Source: Sphingomonadales bacterium EhC05
Lineage (GTDB): Bacteria > Pseudomonadota > Alphaproteobacteria > Sphingomonadales > Sphingomonadaceae
Length of the DNA stretch: 64,000 nt
Assembly (NCBI GenBank): GCA_001650955.1
Contig: LXYP01000022.1
Span: 62,001-126,000, forward strand
Direction of reading: 5' to 3'
Within the stretch, counting starts at the first letter, position 1, and each line of letters opens with the position of its first letter. The notes below the pieces were generated by a model, which saw nothing but the letters and a program-made list of their open reading frames with translations, was not told the origin of the DNA and did no database searches. The position numbers were made by a program, and so were the translations under genes. This document shows, one piece after another, positions 28,468 through 38,922 of the stretch.

Positions 28468-29391
28468 ATGCAAAGACTGAGCGACAAAGAGAGAATCGAT
28501 GGCGAGCTGCGCGGAGCGATCATCGCTCTCGGCAATTTCGATGGCTTTCACTTCGGACATCAGACCGTCGCTGGCAAAGCACTGAGCTGGGCCCATCAAG
28601 AGGGTCGTCCTGCGATCATTGCCACGTTCGATCCGCATCCGGTGCGCTTTTTCAAGCCCGATGTACCGCCATTTCGCCTGACAACCCTCGACCAGCGCCA
28701 GCGCTTGTTTGGCGACGCCGGAGCCAGTGCGATGCTGGTTTTCGAATTTGACGCCGAACTGGCGACAACATCGGCGGAGGATTTCATCACCCGCCTGCTG
28801 ATCGATCGTTTTGGCGCAAAAGGTGTCGTCACCGGCGCCGATTTCACCTTCGGCAAAGGCGCAAAGGGCGATATCGATCTGTTACAGAATTTTGGTGCTG
28901 ACGCGGGCCTGTCCGCCGAAAGCGTCGGCGCCATTGCCGATAGCGACAATATCATCTCGTCGAGCCGTATCCGCGACGCCTTGAAAGACGGTCGCTGCGA
29001 GGAAGCCAACCGGCTGCTCACCCGGCCGTTCACGATTCAGGGCGAAGTCATCCATGGCGACAAAAATGGCCGGAAACTCGGTTACCCAACCGCCAATATC
29101 GACATGGGCGATTATCTCCGTCCGAAATATGGCATCTATGCCGTCAAGGGCCGCCTGTCCGACGGTCGCGTGCTCCATGGCGCTGCCAATCTCGGTATCC
29201 GTCCGACCTTCGATCCGCCGAAGGAATTGCTCGAGCCCTATTTCTTCGACTTTGCTGAAGATCTTTATGGCCAGATGATTGAAGTGGAACTGCATCACTT
29301 CTTGCGCGGCGAACAGAAGTTCGACGATTTCGATGCACTGAAGGTTCAGATGGAACGCGACTGCGAGAAAGCAAAAGACCTGCTCGGATGA
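28468..29391 (+). CDS. ribF: Bifunctional riboflavin kinase / FAD synthetase
   Basis: Makes FMN and then FAD from riboflavin. The 307 residues, from the ATG at 28468 just after the dipeptidase stop, have the N-terminal nucleotidyltransferase motif GNFDGFHFGH and the ISSSRIR segment, then the C-terminal flavokinase motif GRKLGYPTANI. An in-frame ATG at 28432 inside the dipeptidase gene is less likely. The last codons overlap the next gene (ATGA). Confidence 0.95.
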   Translation: MQRLSDKERIDGELRGAIIALGNFDGFHFGHQTVAGKALSWAHQEGRPAIIATFDPHPVRFFKPDVPPFRLTTLDQRQRLFGDAGASAMLVFEFDAELATTSAEDFITRLLIDRFGAKGVVTGADFTFGKGAKGDIDLLQNFGADAGLSAESVGAIADSDNIISSSRIRDALKDGRCEEANRLLTRPFTIQGEVIHGDKNGRKLGYPTANIDMGDYLRPKYGIYAVKGRLSDGRVLHGAANLGIRPTFDPPKELLEPYFFDFAEDLYGQMIEVELHHFLRGEQKFDDFDALKVQMERDCEKAKDLLG

Positions 29392-30371
29392 AGAAAAAAT
29401 TGCTGTGGAGCCTCGGCGGACTGTGGATGATTTTCATCTCCGTCCTGCTGCTCAACAGCCCGCGCTGGGCACCTGATCCCGAAGGCAGGCTCCAAATGAT
29501 CGCCCATCGCGGCGTCCATCATCTCTATGATCCGACGGGCGTTGGCCGCGATGACTGCACTGCGGTTCGGATGCTGCCGGGACAGGAGAAGCTGGAGATA
29601 TTCGAAAATACCATTCACTCGATCCGCGCAGCGGTCACCGCCAAGGCGGATATGGTCGAGGTCGACGTCGCGCCGACCAAAGATGGCCAGATGGTGCTGT
29701 TTCACGACTGGACCGTCGATTGCCGCACCGACGGCACCGGCAACACGCGAGACCTGACACTGGCGGAGTTGCAGGCGCTGGACATCGGTCATGGCTATTC
29801 GTCAGATGGCGGTCAAACATTCCCGCTCCGCGGCAAAGGCATTGGCAAAATACCAACGGTCGAAGCTGCGCTGGCGGCGGAGAGCTACAAGCCATTTCTG
29901 TTCAATTTCAAAAATAATGATCCGGATGAAGCCGATCAACTTTACGCGATCCTCAAAGCCGCAGGTCGCGACCCGCTGACCGAAGGCGACGGATTTTATG
30001 GCGCAGAAGCGCCGGTGAAGCGAATGAAACAATTGGTTCCTGGCATTTGGGGCTGGTCGAAACCCGGAGTCAAAGCCTGCACCCAAGATTATGCCTGGAT
30101 GGGCTGGATGGGCATCACCCCGGAAAGCTGCAAGAATGGCACATTGGTCGTCCCGCTTGACTATCAATGGGCGATTGCCGGCTGGCCCGCCCGCACGGTC
30201 GCCCGCATGGAAGCCGTCGGCGCGAGAATCCTGATCACCGGTCCGATGAACAATCGCGAATCCACCCGCGGGCTGACCCATGGCGATCAACTGACCGCCA
30301 TCCCCAAAGGCTTTAATGGCTATGTCATGGTCGAGGATATTTTGCAGGTCGGGCCCGCGCTGATTCGTTAA
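29388..30371 (+). CDS. Glycerophosphodiester phosphodiesterase family protein
   Basis: Likely hydrolyses glycerophosphodiesters outside the inner membrane. The 327 residues have an N-terminal anchor (about 5-24), then the GDPD metal and catalytic motifs IAHRGVH, FENTIHS, VEVDVAPTKDG and FHDWTVDCRTDGTG. An extra cysteine-containing stretch between HRG and ENT is longer than in the standard enzymes. It overlaps ribF by four bases, so the two are coupled. Confidence 0.9.
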   Translation: MKKKLLWSLGGLWMIFISVLLLNSPRWAPDPEGRLQMIAHRGVHHLYDPTGVGRDDCTAVRMLPGQEKLEIFENTIHSIRAAVTAKADMVEVDVAPTKDGQMVLFHDWTVDCRTDGTGNTRDLTLAELQALDIGHGYSSDGGQTFPLRGKGIGKIPTVEAALAAESYKPFLFNFKNNDPDEADQLYAILKAAGRDPLTEGDGFYGAEAPVKRMKQLVPGIWGWSKPGVKACTQDYAWMGWMGITPESCKNGTLVVPLDYQWAIAGWPARTVARMEAVGARILITGPMNNRESTRGLTHGDQLTAIPKGFNGYVMVEDILQVGPALIR

Positions 30372-30428
30372 GTCGATTTGCCGTTCGTGATGAGCGTGGC
30401 GAACCATCTCGCAGGATGATGGAGGTCC

Positions 30429-30451
30429 TTCGACAAGCTTAGGACGAACGG
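30429..30451 (+). repeat. Dispersed intergenic repeat, copy 1
   Basis: Begins TTCGACAAGCT and ends AGGACGAACGG. The same 23-base element with two differences is at 53,275-53,297. I know similar sequences as a frequent intergenic repeat in sphingomonad genomes. Confidence 0.7.
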
Positions 30452-30482
30452 TTTTATCGCAACCTGGTTATCTGGGCGTTTG

Positions 30483-30508
30483 CCGGTTCGTGACGCGCTT
30501 GCCGAACC
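30483..30508 (-). repeat. Dispersed intergenic repeat, degenerate inverted copy
   Basis: CCGGTTCGT...GCTTGCCGAACC resembles the reverse complement of the element at 30,429. A third, partial direct copy (ATCGACAAGCTCGGGA) follows at about 30,532. Together they could fold into a REP-like structure between the GDPD gene and ileS. Confidence 0.45.
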
Positions 30509-30616
30509 ACCTCTCAAGCGCGTCACTATCGATCGACAAGCTCGGGAAGAAAGGTTCAGACACTGGATCAAAACCATGCTTGCACCCGCTCGCAACCTCG
30601 CCTAATCCCCGCCCTT

Positions 30617-33577
30617 ATGACCGATCCCAAAGCAGATTATAAAGACACGGTTTTCCTGCCGAAAACCGATTTCCCGATGAAGGCTGGCCTTGCGAACAAG
30701 GAACCGGCGATCTTGGAGCGCTGGCAGAAGATCGGGCTCTACGAGAGACTGCGCGAAGCGCGTGCGGGTCGCGAGAAATTCATTTTCCACGATGGCCCGC
30801 CTTATGCCAATGGCAATATCCATATCGGCCATAGCCTCAACAAGACGCTCAAGGATCTGGTCGTCCGCTCGCAAAATATGCTGGGCAAGGACGCGCCCTT
30901 TGTGCCGGGCTGGGATTGCCATGGCCTGCCCATCGAGTGGAAGATCGAAGAACAATATCGCAAGAAGAAACTCAATAAGGACGAAGTCCCGGCCAGCGAG
31001 TTTCGCGCCGAATGCCGCGAATATGCCGACAAATGGGTCAATGTCCAACGCGAGGAATTCAAGCGGCTCGGCGTCTTGGCGCAATGGGACAAGCCCTATC
31101 TGACGATGGACTATGACGCCGAAGCGGCGATTGTCACCGAACTTTTGAAATTTGCCGAAGCCGGCCAGCTCTATCGTGGCGCCAAGCCGGTGATGTGGTC
31201 ACCGGTCGAGAAGACCGCGCTGGCCGAGGCCGAGGTGGAATATGAAGATATCACCTCGACGCAGATTGATGTGGCGTTCGAGATTGTTGAAGCGCCGAAT
31301 GCGCCCGAGCTGATTGGCGCACATGCGGTGATTTGGACGACGACGCCTTGGACGATTCCGGTCAATCAGGCGCTCGCTTATGGGGCGGATGTTGAATATT
31401 ATCTCGTACAACCTTCCAACAATGAAACCGAAACAGGGGCCGCCAAATCTCCAGCTTATCTTTTCGCACGTCAATTGTTGGATCAAGTCACAAGCCGGTT
31501 TGACGACTCAGTAAATAAGTTCGAAGAAATTGACGGTTCGAGTGAACTTGAACAGGTCTGGGATATTGTTGGAAAAGTTAAAGGCTCCCAACTCGCCGGA
31601 GCCACCGCCAAACACCCAATGGCCGGCAAATTCCCGGACAGCGAATTCTACACCAAACCGCGCCCATTTCTCGACGGCTCCCACTTCGTTACCACCGACG
31701 CTGGTACCGGCCTGGTCCATATGTCGCCCGATCACGGCGAGGATGATTTCGATCTCTGCAAGGCCAATGGCATCAACCCTGTGTTCGCGGTCGATGCCGA
31801 CGGCGTCTATCGCGACGATTGGGACTGGCTACCACGCGGCGATGAACGCGCTGGCGGAGTGATCAACAAAAAATTCGTCAGCAGCAAAGGGCCGATTTGC
31901 GAAGACCTACGCGAAGCGGGCGCCCTGCTCTCGGCCAGCGATGATTTCCAGCATAGCTATCCGCACAGCTGGCGCTCGAAAGCGAAGATCATCTATCGCT
32001 GCACGCCGCAATGGTTCGTGCCGATGGACAGCGACCTCACCCATTTGCCCGCCAAAACCCCGCAGGAAAAAGGCTGGGAAAGCGAAGGCGGCGCGGTTGA
32101 CCTGTCTGACGAAACCCTGTGCGCCTCGCCGAGCCTGCGCGAAGTCGCGCTCGATGAAATCCGCAACAAGGTCCGCTTCGTGCCCGAACGCGGGCGGCGC
32201 CGCCTCGAATCGATGGTCGAAGGCCGCCCCGACTGGGTGCTTAGCCGTCAGCGCGCCTGGGGCGTGCCGATTGCACTCTTTGTTGATCGCAAGACCGGTG
32301 AATATCTCAATGATCCTCTGGTCAACGAACGGATTATCGCCGCATTCAAGGCATCCGGTGCCGATGCCTGGTTCAACGCCGATCATCAGGATTTTCTCGG
32401 TAATAAATATGTCCTCGATGACTATGAAGTGATCACGGACATTTTGGATGTCTGGTTCGACAGCGGCTGCACCCATGCGTTCGTGCTGGAAAGCGGCAAA
32501 TGGCCGGATCACCTTCGATCAGATGGCCAGCCACCAGCGGACCTCTATCTCGAAGGCAGCGACCAGCATCGCGGCTGGTTCCAGTCGAGCCTGCTCGAAA
32601 GCTGCGGCACCCGCGGTCACGCGCCTTACAAGGCGGTTTTGACTCATGGCATGACGCTCGACAAGACCGGCAAGAAAATGTCGAAATCGCTCGGCAACAC
32701 GCTCGACCCGCAGAAAATCATCAACGTCAACGGCGCGGATATCCTGCGCCTGTGGGCCGCCAGCGTCGACTTTACCGAGGATCATCGGATTGGTGACGAA
32801 ATCCTCAAAGGCGTCACCGACAGTTACCGCAAGCTGCGCAACACTTTCCGCTATATGATCGGCGGATTGGGCGACTTCACCGATGCCGAGCGGGTCGCCG
32901 TCGCCGATATGCCGGAGCTGGAACGCTATATTCTGCATCGTCTGGCCGAGGTCGATGCCGAGCTGAAGCAGAACGTCAATGATTTCGCCTTCGGTCCCTA
33001 TATGCGGACATTGAATGCCTTCGCGCAGGAAGATCTGAGCGCCTTCTTCTTCGATATCCGCAAGGATTGCCTCTATTGCGATGCACCGGATGATCCCAAA
33101 CGGATGGCTTACCGGACGGTGATGGACATTTTATTCCACGCCCTCACCCGCTATATCGCGCCGGTGCTGGTGTTTACCGCCGAGGAAATCTGGCAGAGCC
33201 GCTTCCCGGACGAAAATGACTCGATCCATTTGAAAGAATGGCCGGACGTTGATGCGCGATGGACGGATAGTGGGCTCGCCGATAAATGGACCCATATCAG
33301 GTCTGCTCGAACCAGCGTGACCGAAGCGATCGAACCTTTGCGCCGTGAGAAAACCATCCGCTCCAGTCTCGAAGCGGAAGTGAGCTACCCGATGGCGGGC
33401 CTGCCAATTGATGCCGACGAATTTGCCGAACTGGCGATTGTTGCCAAAATCACCGATGGCAGTGACATTAGCGTCACCAAGACCGACAACCACAAATGCG
33501 GCCGCTGCTGGCGTCTCCTCCCCGAAGTGGAAGAAGACGGCGCGTTATGCGGGCGCTGCGAAAAGGTGGTCGCATGA
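30617..33577 (+). CDS. ileS: Isoleucyl-tRNA synthetase
   Basis: Charges tRNA-Ile. The 986 residues contain the HIGH motif (HIGHSLNKT), the editing domain (TTTPWTIP, HMSPDHGEDDF), the KMSKS loop (KMSKSLGN) and a C-terminal zinc knuckle (CGRCWR and CGRCEK). In the editing domain about 25 residues around residues 300-320 look like an insertion, and the DNA of roughly 31,410-31,590 is less GC-rich with different codon choice. Its stop overlaps lspA (ATGA). Confidence 0.97.
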   Translation: MTDPKADYKDTVFLPKTDFPMKAGLANKEPAILERWQKIGLYERLREARAGREKFIFHDGPPYANGNIHIGHSLNKTLKDLVVRSQNMLGKDAPFVPGWDCHGLPIEWKIEEQYRKKKLNKDEVPASEFRAECREYADKWVNVQREEFKRLGVLAQWDKPYLTMDYDAEAAIVTELLKFAEAGQLYRGAKPVMWSPVEKTALAEAEVEYEDITSTQIDVAFEIVEAPNAPELIGAHAVIWTTTPWTIPVNQALAYGADVEYYLVQPSNNETETGAAKSPAYLFARQLLDQVTSRFDDSVNKFEEIDGSSELEQVWDIVGKVKGSQLAGATAKHPMAGKFPDSEFYTKPRPFLDGSHFVTTDAGTGLVHMSPDHGEDDFDLCKANGINPVFAVDADGVYRDDWDWLPRGDERAGGVINKKFVSSKGPICEDLREAGALLSASDDFQHSYPHSWRSKAKIIYRCTPQWFVPMDSDLTHLPAKTPQEKGWESEGGAVDLSDETLCASPSLREVALDEIRNKVRFVPERGRRRLESMVEGRPDWVLSRQRAWGVPIALFVDRKTGEYLNDPLVNERIIAAFKASGADAWFNADHQDFLGNKYVLDDYEVITDILDVWFDSGCTHAFVLESGKWPDHLRSDGQPPADLYLEGSDQHRGWFQSSLLESCGTRGHAPYKAVLTHGMTLDKTGKKMSKSLGNTLDPQKIINVNGADILRLWAASVDFTEDHRIGDEILKGVTDSYRKLRNTFRYMIGGLGDFTDAERVAVADMPELERYILHRLAEVDAELKQNVNDFAFGPYMRTLNAFAQEDLSAFFFDIRKDCLYCDAPDDPKRMAYRTVMDILFHALTRYIAPVLVFTAEEIWQSRFPDENDSIHLKEWPDVDARWTDSGLADKWTHIRSARTSVTEAIEPLRREKTIRSSLEAEVSYPMAGLPIDADEFAELAIVAKITDGSDISVTKTDNHKCGRCWRLLPEVEEDGALCGRCEKVVA

Positions 33578-34089
33578 CCGACCAAATCAAAAAATACCGT
33601 CGCATCGGGATGATCGTGGCATTCCTGATCTTTGCTCTCGATCAGGCCACGAAATTTGTCGTGATCGAGATTTTGCATTTACCGGCCAAAGGTCAGATCG
33701 AGCTGATCCCGTTTTTCAACCTGACCTGGGCGAAAAATTATGGAGTCTCGATGGGTTTTCTAACCGCATCAACTGATTTTCAGCGATGGGCCCTGGTGAC
33801 GCTGACCGGACTGATCGGCATTGCGGTCTGGGTCTGGATGTACAAGGAAAAGGCGAAATGGGACATTATCGCGCTGGCGATGGTGCTTGGCGGGGCGATG
33901 GGCAATATCGTCGATCGCGCGCGACTGGGCTATGTCGCGGATTTCGCTGATCTGCACGTCGGCGATTTCCGTCCGTTCCTGATTTTCAACGTCGCCGATG
34001 CCTGTATCAGCATTGGGGTTGTGATCCTGTTGGGGCGGGCCCTGCTCATTCGTGAGAAGAAAGACGATAAACCCGATCAGCCAGGCTGA
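33574..34089 (+). CDS. lspA: Lipoprotein signal peptidase (signal peptidase II)
   Basis: Inner-membrane aspartyl protease that cleaves lipoprotein signal peptides before the acylated Cys. The 171 residues have four membrane segments and the two catalytic Asp regions, GNIVDRAR and VADFADLH. The start ATG at 33574 overlaps the ileS stop; an upstream in-frame ATG within ileS would add an Arg-rich extension not found in the family. At least five lipobox-bearing proteins in this window are its substrates. Confidence 0.95.
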   Translation: MTDQIKKYRRIGMIVAFLIFALDQATKFVVIEILHLPAKGQIELIPFFNLTWAKNYGVSMGFLTASTDFQRWALVTLTGLIGIAVWVWMYKEKAKWDIIALAMVLGGAMGNIVDRARLGYVADFADLHVGDFRPFLIFNVADACISIGVVILLGRALLIREKKDDKPDQPG

Positions 34090-34177
34090 TATTCAGGTTC
34101 GCGACAGTTGAATTGTGACAGAAGCCCGCTATTAGGCTTTGTAAGAGTTTTTGCCGGAAAAGATTAGGGACCCCATC

Positions 34178-34585
34178 ATGCGTAAATCAACCATCGCAAT
34201 CAGCCTTGTTTCCCTGGCCAGCCTGACCGCGTGCGGGTCCAGCGGCCTGTTTGACCGCGACCGGCCAGATGAATTTGCCGTATCACGCCAGCCTCCGCTG
34301 GTGATCCCGCCCGATTTCACCCTGACCCCACCCCGGCCGGGCCAGCCGCGTCCCCAAACCGGTGGCACGCAACAGCAAACGCTGGAAGCCCTGTTCGGTG
34401 GTAGCCAGGCTCGCAGCGTAACCGAATCAGCGATTGTCGGCGAAGCAGGTAGCGCTGATGCCGGTATTCGCTCCTCGGTCGGTGATCCGAATACATTCAC
34501 CGTCGACAAAGGCAGCGTGACCCGCGACATTATTGCGGCGCCCGAAGGTGATGGCCAAAACGCACAAGCCGCCACGCCCCAGTAA
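34178..34585 (+). CDS. DUF3035 lipoprotein, BamF-like
   Basis: The product has 135 residues with a lipoprotein signal ending LTAC (Cys19), then the family hallmark FDRDRPDEFAV followed by PLVIPPDFTL. DUF3035 proteins have been described in alphaproteobacteria as BamF, an accessory subunit of the outer-membrane barrel assembly complex. The start at 34178 gives the normal signal peptide; an ATG at 34151 adds nine unlikely residues. Its position after ileS-lspA is typical in sphingomonads. Confidence 0.85.
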   Translation: MRKSTIAISLVSLASLTACGSSGLFDRDRPDEFAVSRQPPLVIPPDFTLTPPRPGQPRPQTGGTQQQTLEALFGGSQARSVTESAIVGEAGSADAGIRSSVGDPNTFTVDKGSVTRDIIAAPEGDGQNAQAATPQ

Positions 34586-34678
34586 TTTTGATAGCACGCT
34601 AACCGTTATCGATCGGATGCGATCAACCGCTTTCGCCAGACATCGGCGATATATTTTGGGCGATATATTTGGATTGTG

Positions 34679-34719
34679 AAAAGCTAACATCCGCATCGTT
34701 ATCCGAAGCGGATGTTAGC
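34679..34719 (-). terminator. Intrinsic terminator of the purH operon
   Basis: GCTAACATCCGC at 34683-34694 and GCGGATGTTAGC at 34708-34719 form a perfect twelve-base stem with a 13-base loop. On the minus strand it is followed by TTTT. It lies 22 bases after the purH stop and may also stop readthrough from the BamF-like gene. Confidence 0.85.
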
Positions 34720-34740
34720 CAAATTGGACCCAGTGACAGT

Positions 34741-36333
34741 CTAGTGCCGGAAATGCCGCATACCGGTGAACAGCATCGTGAGGCCCGCTTCATCCGCCGC
34801 CGCAATCACTTCATCATCGCGAATCGACCCGCCGGGCTGAATCACCGCGGTTGCGCCTGCCTCGACCGCTGTCAGTAGACCGTCCGCGAACGGGAAAAAG
34901 GCGTCAGAGGCGACCGCAGACCCAATCGTCCGTGCTTCGCTCCATCCGGCTTTTTCCGCAGCATCCTTGGCTTTCCATGCTGCGATGCGGGCGGATTCAA
35001 GACGGTTCATCTGGCCTGCGCCAACACCGGCGGTCGCGCCGTCCTTGGCATAGACAATCGCGTTGGATTTGACATGTTTCGCAACCGTCCAGGCGAAACG
35101 ACAATCGACCATCTCCTGTGCAGTCGGCTGGCGCCTGGTCACGCATTTCAGATCAGCGTCGGATAGCTGACCATTGTCACGGGACTGGAGCAGGAAGCCA
35201 CCAGCGATGGATTTGAAGCCCATGCCGCCTCGCTCCGGATCGGGAAGTTCACCAGTAAGCAGCAAACGCAGGTTTTTCTTCTTGGCAAATATCGCCTTGG
35301 CTTCATCATTGGCCGCAGGTGCACAGACGACTTCGGTAAAGATGCCGGTCATCGCTTCCGCCGCCGGACCATCGAGCGGACGGTTGACTGCGATAATTCC
35401 GCCAAAGGCCGAGACGCTATCGCAGGCGAGCGCTGCCTTATAGGCATCTAGAATATTGTCCGCGCTGGCGACGCCGCAAGGATTGGCATGTTTGACGATC
35501 ACCACGGTCGGCGGGCCATCGCGAAATTCGCTGACCAGTTCGAGTGCAGCGTCAGCATCATTATAATTATTATAGCTCAGCGCCTTGCCTTGCAATTGCT
35601 CGGCCTGGGCAATGCCGCTCGCAGACGGGCCATTGGGCAGATAGAGCGCGGCTGATTGATGCGGGTTCTCGCCATAGCGCAATTCGACCGGCTGACTCAT
35701 CGTCAGCGGTAAAGTATCGGGGAACATCTTGCCCTGATCGGCAAAGCCGAACCATTGCGCGATCATGCTGTCATAGCTGGCGGTCGCAGCAAAGGCCTTG
35801 GCCGCCATATTCTTGCGGAAAGCGAGCGAGGTGCCGCCGTCATTTTCTGTGAGCTCGACGAGTAATTTCGCATAGTCGGATGGGTCGGTGACGATGGTGA
35901 CAAAATCATGGTTTTTCGCGGCGCTGCGCACCATCGACGGACCGCCGATATCGATATTCTCGATGATTTCGTCCCGTTCCGCGCCTTTTGCAACGGTCTG
36001 CGCAAACGGGTAGAGATTGACGATCACCAGATCGATCCCGGATATGTCATGCTCTTCCATCGAAGCGACATGGCCCGGATCATCGCGCCGCGCGAGCAGG
36101 CCGCCGTGAACTTTCGGGTGCAGGGTTTTCACCCGGCCATCCATCATCTCGGGGAAACTGGTGACATCGCTGATATCGGCGACTTCCAGGCCTGCATCGC
36201 GGAGCGCCTTGGCGGTACCGCCCGTCGAGATCAGCGCGACACCCATGGTCGCCAGTTCTTTGCCGAGGTCAGCCAGTCCAGCCTTGTCCGAAACCGACAG
36301 CAACGCGCGTTTGATCTTGATATTTTCCGTCAT
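34741..36333 (-). CDS. purH: Bifunctional AICAR transformylase / IMP cyclohydrolase
   Basis: Catalyses the last two steps of IMP synthesis. The 530 residues from the ATG at 36333 (GAGAAG upstream) have an N-terminal MGS-like cyclohydrolase domain ([27 protein letters not shown]) and the C-terminal transformylase with KHANPCGV and FFPFADGL. A longer in-frame start inside the upstream gene is rejected. Last gene of rsmB-rpe-heparinase-purH. Confidence 0.96.
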   Translation of the reverse strand: MTENIKIKRALLSVSDKAGLADLGKELATMGVALISTGGTAKALRDAGLEVADISDVTSFPEMMDGRVKTLHPKVHGGLLARRDDPGHVASMEEHDISGIDLVIVNLYPFAQTVAKGAERDEIIENIDIGGPSMVRSAAKNHDFVTIVTDPSDYAKLLVELTENDGGTSLAFRKNMAAKAFAATASYDSMIAQWFGFADQGKMFPDTLPLTMSQPVELRYGENPHQSAALYLPNGPSASGIAQAEQLQGKALSYNNYNDADAALELVSEFRDGPPTVVIVKHANPCGVASADNILDAYKAALACDSVSAFGGIIAVNRPLDGPAAEAMTGIFTEVVCAPAANDEAKAIFAKKKNLRLLLTGELPDPERGGMGFKSIAGGFLLQSRDNGQLSDADLKCVTRRQPTAQEMVDCRFAWTVAKHVKSNAIVYAKDGATAGVGAGQMNRLESARIAAWKAKDAAEKAGWSEARTIGSAVASDAFFPFADGLLTAVEAGATAVIQPGGSIRDDEVIAAADEAGLTMLFTGMRHFRH

Positions 36334-36343
36334 AATCTTCTCG

Positions 36344-38131
36344 TTATCCCATATGTTTGAGCAGCCAGCCGGTGGCGCCACCGCCTCTGCCCACTGATCC
36401 TGATATCACCATCTGAGTCACTTCATGGGGAATTCCCATACCATCAATCCAGACGCTTTCTTCCAATGTAATTTCGCTGCTCGTCGAGCGGAACTGCCAG
36501 AGATTTCCATCTTTCAGGCGGAGCAGAACCCCTTTGCCGTCAGAGATCAGATCGCTCTCGATTTCCGGCCCGAGGTGGAAACGCAGCGCAAATGCCACGT
36601 CCTGCTTCTTCCGGCGGAGCTTGCGTCCGTCGGGAATCAGCATATCCTCGCCACGCAGCTCCAGCCCATCAGATCGCAGCAGCAGCAGGCGCTTGTGCAA
36701 CAAGCCAAAACGGCGAACATAGCCGTCATGATTGGCCTCCAGCCTGGTGGCATTTTCGACATCGCGGCGAAACAGTTCGACCGCTCCGACACCGCGCCCG
36801 AGCTTGCCATCAGGCAGAATCGAAGTGCTATTGCTGTCGGCGATACACAATGTGCTGTGCGCTGCCGTCGTCCTAAGACCACGCGCCAAAGCCGCCGGAA
36901 TGGTCGCACCGACCAGCCCGGCACCGCCGCAATTGCCAATAATCCGGCAATCGCCGTTGGAAAATTCAAAAGCCAGAGTCGATGCGCAACCGGCGACAGA
37001 AAGACGCGCGATCGGTGGCGGGGCTGCATCCAGAATCAGCACCGAACGGCCCGAAGACACGCGCTGATAGCCCCAGTCCCTTGTCTGACGCAGCGGACGT
37101 GCCCGTACGCCGCTGGCCTCTACGACCTGCGCAACCTGCTCGGCAGCGGTCGCACCACCGCCTTGCCAGCTGCCCATCGTACCATCGAAATGGGTGAGCG
37201 CAGTTAGCGGCGGAACAGCCTTGTTCAGCGCCTGCTCAAGAAATCCGGGGGCATCCAGTTTGCGGGCGAGATAGACCTGCTTGAGCATCGACAGCAGGAT
37301 CACCGCGTCCATCTGGTTCAGCGGTGAACGCGAAACCGAACCGCCATCGGCAAAGAAAAACTCACCCATCGCCTTTTCCAGACCCGCTTCACCGACGATC
37401 TGGCGCACGCGGCCTTCGGGGAGCAGAAGCGACGCAGCGACGACCCCGCTCCACGCCACCAGACGTCCGAGACTGGACGTCGCCTTGTCCGCCGTTCTGT
37501 CGAGATGGCGGGCCGTCCGCGCAATATTGTTGAGCAGCTTCGACCGATATATCAGATCATTGGAAGACAGGATCAGCGGCGCATGGCTGGCCCAGATCAG
37601 CAACCGCCAGCCGCAATTATCTGGGCGCCAGGCAGGCTGACGAATTTTCGTGCCATTGGCGTCGAGCCATTGCTCCATCAGCTTCTCTGCCACTGGCATC
37701 GCCTGGTCTCGCGACGCCGCCGTATCGAGATCGCGCAGCCATAGAAAACGGTGCACATAATCTTCAAACTGCGGTGGCAGTTTGAGATCGGCAAAGTCGA
37801 TATTCTTGTGGTTCTTCTTGAGGCCGCGAAACAGGAAATGGCCCGCGCGCACCGCCGTGCCTTGCACCCGGTCGCCCTCCACCGGATCGATGGGCACGGC
37901 CAGCAGACGCAGCGGCAATTTCCCCGAGAGACGTAGCCGATGCATCGGCATCCGCCACGTCATCCGGTAGTAGAGCATCGCCGCCTGTTCCGCGAGCGAC
38001 TGGCCGCGGTCGCTATCAGTGCGCAGCGTCAGGCTGCGGCCGTCGGGAACCGCATCATTCTCGTCATGCGTGGCCAAATCGTCTGGGTCGCTATCGCCTA
38101 GATCAAGCCGGTCTGAACTGTCGGCGTTCAT
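36344..38131 (-). CDS. Heparinase II/III family protein
   Basis: The product has 595 residues. An N-terminal acidic tail of about 40 residues is followed by an alpha/alpha-toroid-like helical domain ([22 protein letters not shown]) and a C-terminal beta-sandwich ([22 protein letters not shown]) as in heparinase II/III-like lyases. No clear signal peptide is seen, so it may act in the cytosol. It sits between rpe and purH, overlapping rpe by four bases, a conserved order in alphaproteobacteria whose logic is not obvious. The substrate is unknown. Confidence 0.85.
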   Translation of the reverse strand: MNADSSDRLDLGDSDPDDLATHDENDAVPDGRSLTLRTDSDRGQSLAEQAAMLYYRMTWRMPMHRLRLSGKLPLRLLAVPIDPVEGDRVQGTAVRAGHFLFRGLKKNHKNIDFADLKLPPQFEDYVHRFLWLRDLDTAASRDQAMPVAEKLMEQWLDANGTKIRQPAWRPDNCGWRLLIWASHAPLILSSNDLIYRSKLLNNIARTARHLDRTADKATSSLGRLVAWSGVVAASLLLPEGRVRQIVGEAGLEKAMGEFFFADGGSVSRSPLNQMDAVILLSMLKQVYLARKLDAPGFLEQALNKAVPPLTALTHFDGTMGSWQGGGATAAEQVAQVVEASGVRARPLRQTRDWGYQRVSSGRSVLILDAAPPPIARLSVAGCASTLAFEFSNGDCRIIGNCGGAGLVGATIPAALARGLRTTAAHSTLCIADSNSTSILPDGKLGRGVGAVELFRRDVENATRLEANHDGYVRRFGLLHKRLLLLRSDGLELRGEDMLIPDGRKLRRKKQDVAFALRFHLGPEIESDLISDGKGVLLRLKDGNLWQFRSTSSEITLEESVWIDGMGIPHEVTQMVISGSVGRGGGATGWLLKHMG

Positions 38132-38790
38132 TCACCCCTCAAGCCGCTAATATTGGCTGCATAGTGATCAGGCCCGCCTTTGAATGTCGCAGTACCTGCG
38201 ACCAATGTGTCCGCACCGGCGGCGATCGCCTGCGGAGCTGTTTTCAGATCAATCCCGCCATCGACTTCAAGCCGGATATCCTTCCCCGTCGCGTCGATCC
38301 GCACGCGAATGGCTTCGATCTTGCGCAGCTGCGTGTCGATAAAACTCTGCCCGCCAAATCCGGGATTGACGCTCATCACGAGAATCAGGTCCAGATCTTC
38401 GATCAGATAATCGAGCGTGTCGAGCGGTGTCGCCGGATTGAGCACGAGCCCGGCTTGCTTGCCAAGCGCCTTGATCGTTTGCACCGTGCGATGGGGGTGC
38501 GCTCCAGCCTCCGGGTGAAAGGAGATGATATCTGCACCGGCTTCTGCGAAATCTTCGAGAAATTGATCAACCGGCGAGATCATCAGATGGACATCAAACG
38601 GTTTGTTGCTGTGCGGGCGCAGCGCTTTGACCACTGCCGGGCCGATCGTGATATTGGGGACAAAATGGCCATCCATCACATCGATATGGATCCAGTCGCA
38701 GCCTGCCGCGTCAATGGCCTGGACTTCCTCTCCCAGCCGCGCAAAATCTGCAGATAATATGGATGGGGCGATACGGATATTATGGGACAT
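38128..38790 (-). CDS. rpe: Ribulose-phosphate 3-epimerase
   Basis: Interconverts ribulose-5-phosphate and xylulose-5-phosphate. The 220 residues from the ATG at 38790 form a TIM barrel with IAPSILSADF, HIDVMDGHFVPN (metal His and Asp), MSVNPGFGGQSF and EVDGGI. The in-frame ATG 16 codons upstream lacks family similarity. Its stop overlaps the heparinase gene start. Confidence 0.96.
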   Translation of the reverse strand: MSHNIRIAPSILSADFARLGEEVQAIDAAGCDWIHIDVMDGHFVPNITIGPAVVKALRPHSNKPFDVHLMISPVDQFLEDFAEAGADIISFHPEAGAHPHRTVQTIKALGKQAGLVLNPATPLDTLDYLIEDLDLILVMSVNPGFGGQSFIDTQLRKIEAIRVRIDATGKDIRLEVDGGIDLKTAPQAIAAGADTLVAGTATFKGGPDHYAANISGLRGE

Positions 38791-38922
38791 GGCACTTCCT
38801 TCAACAGGCTCTGCCTTTAGAAACATCGACGACGCCAATCAAGCCACGATTCCGAGTGATCTACACTCCCTTGTGGACAGTTTGGGGACAGGTTCACAAT
38901 ATGTGGTTATCCAGCAGCGGCT

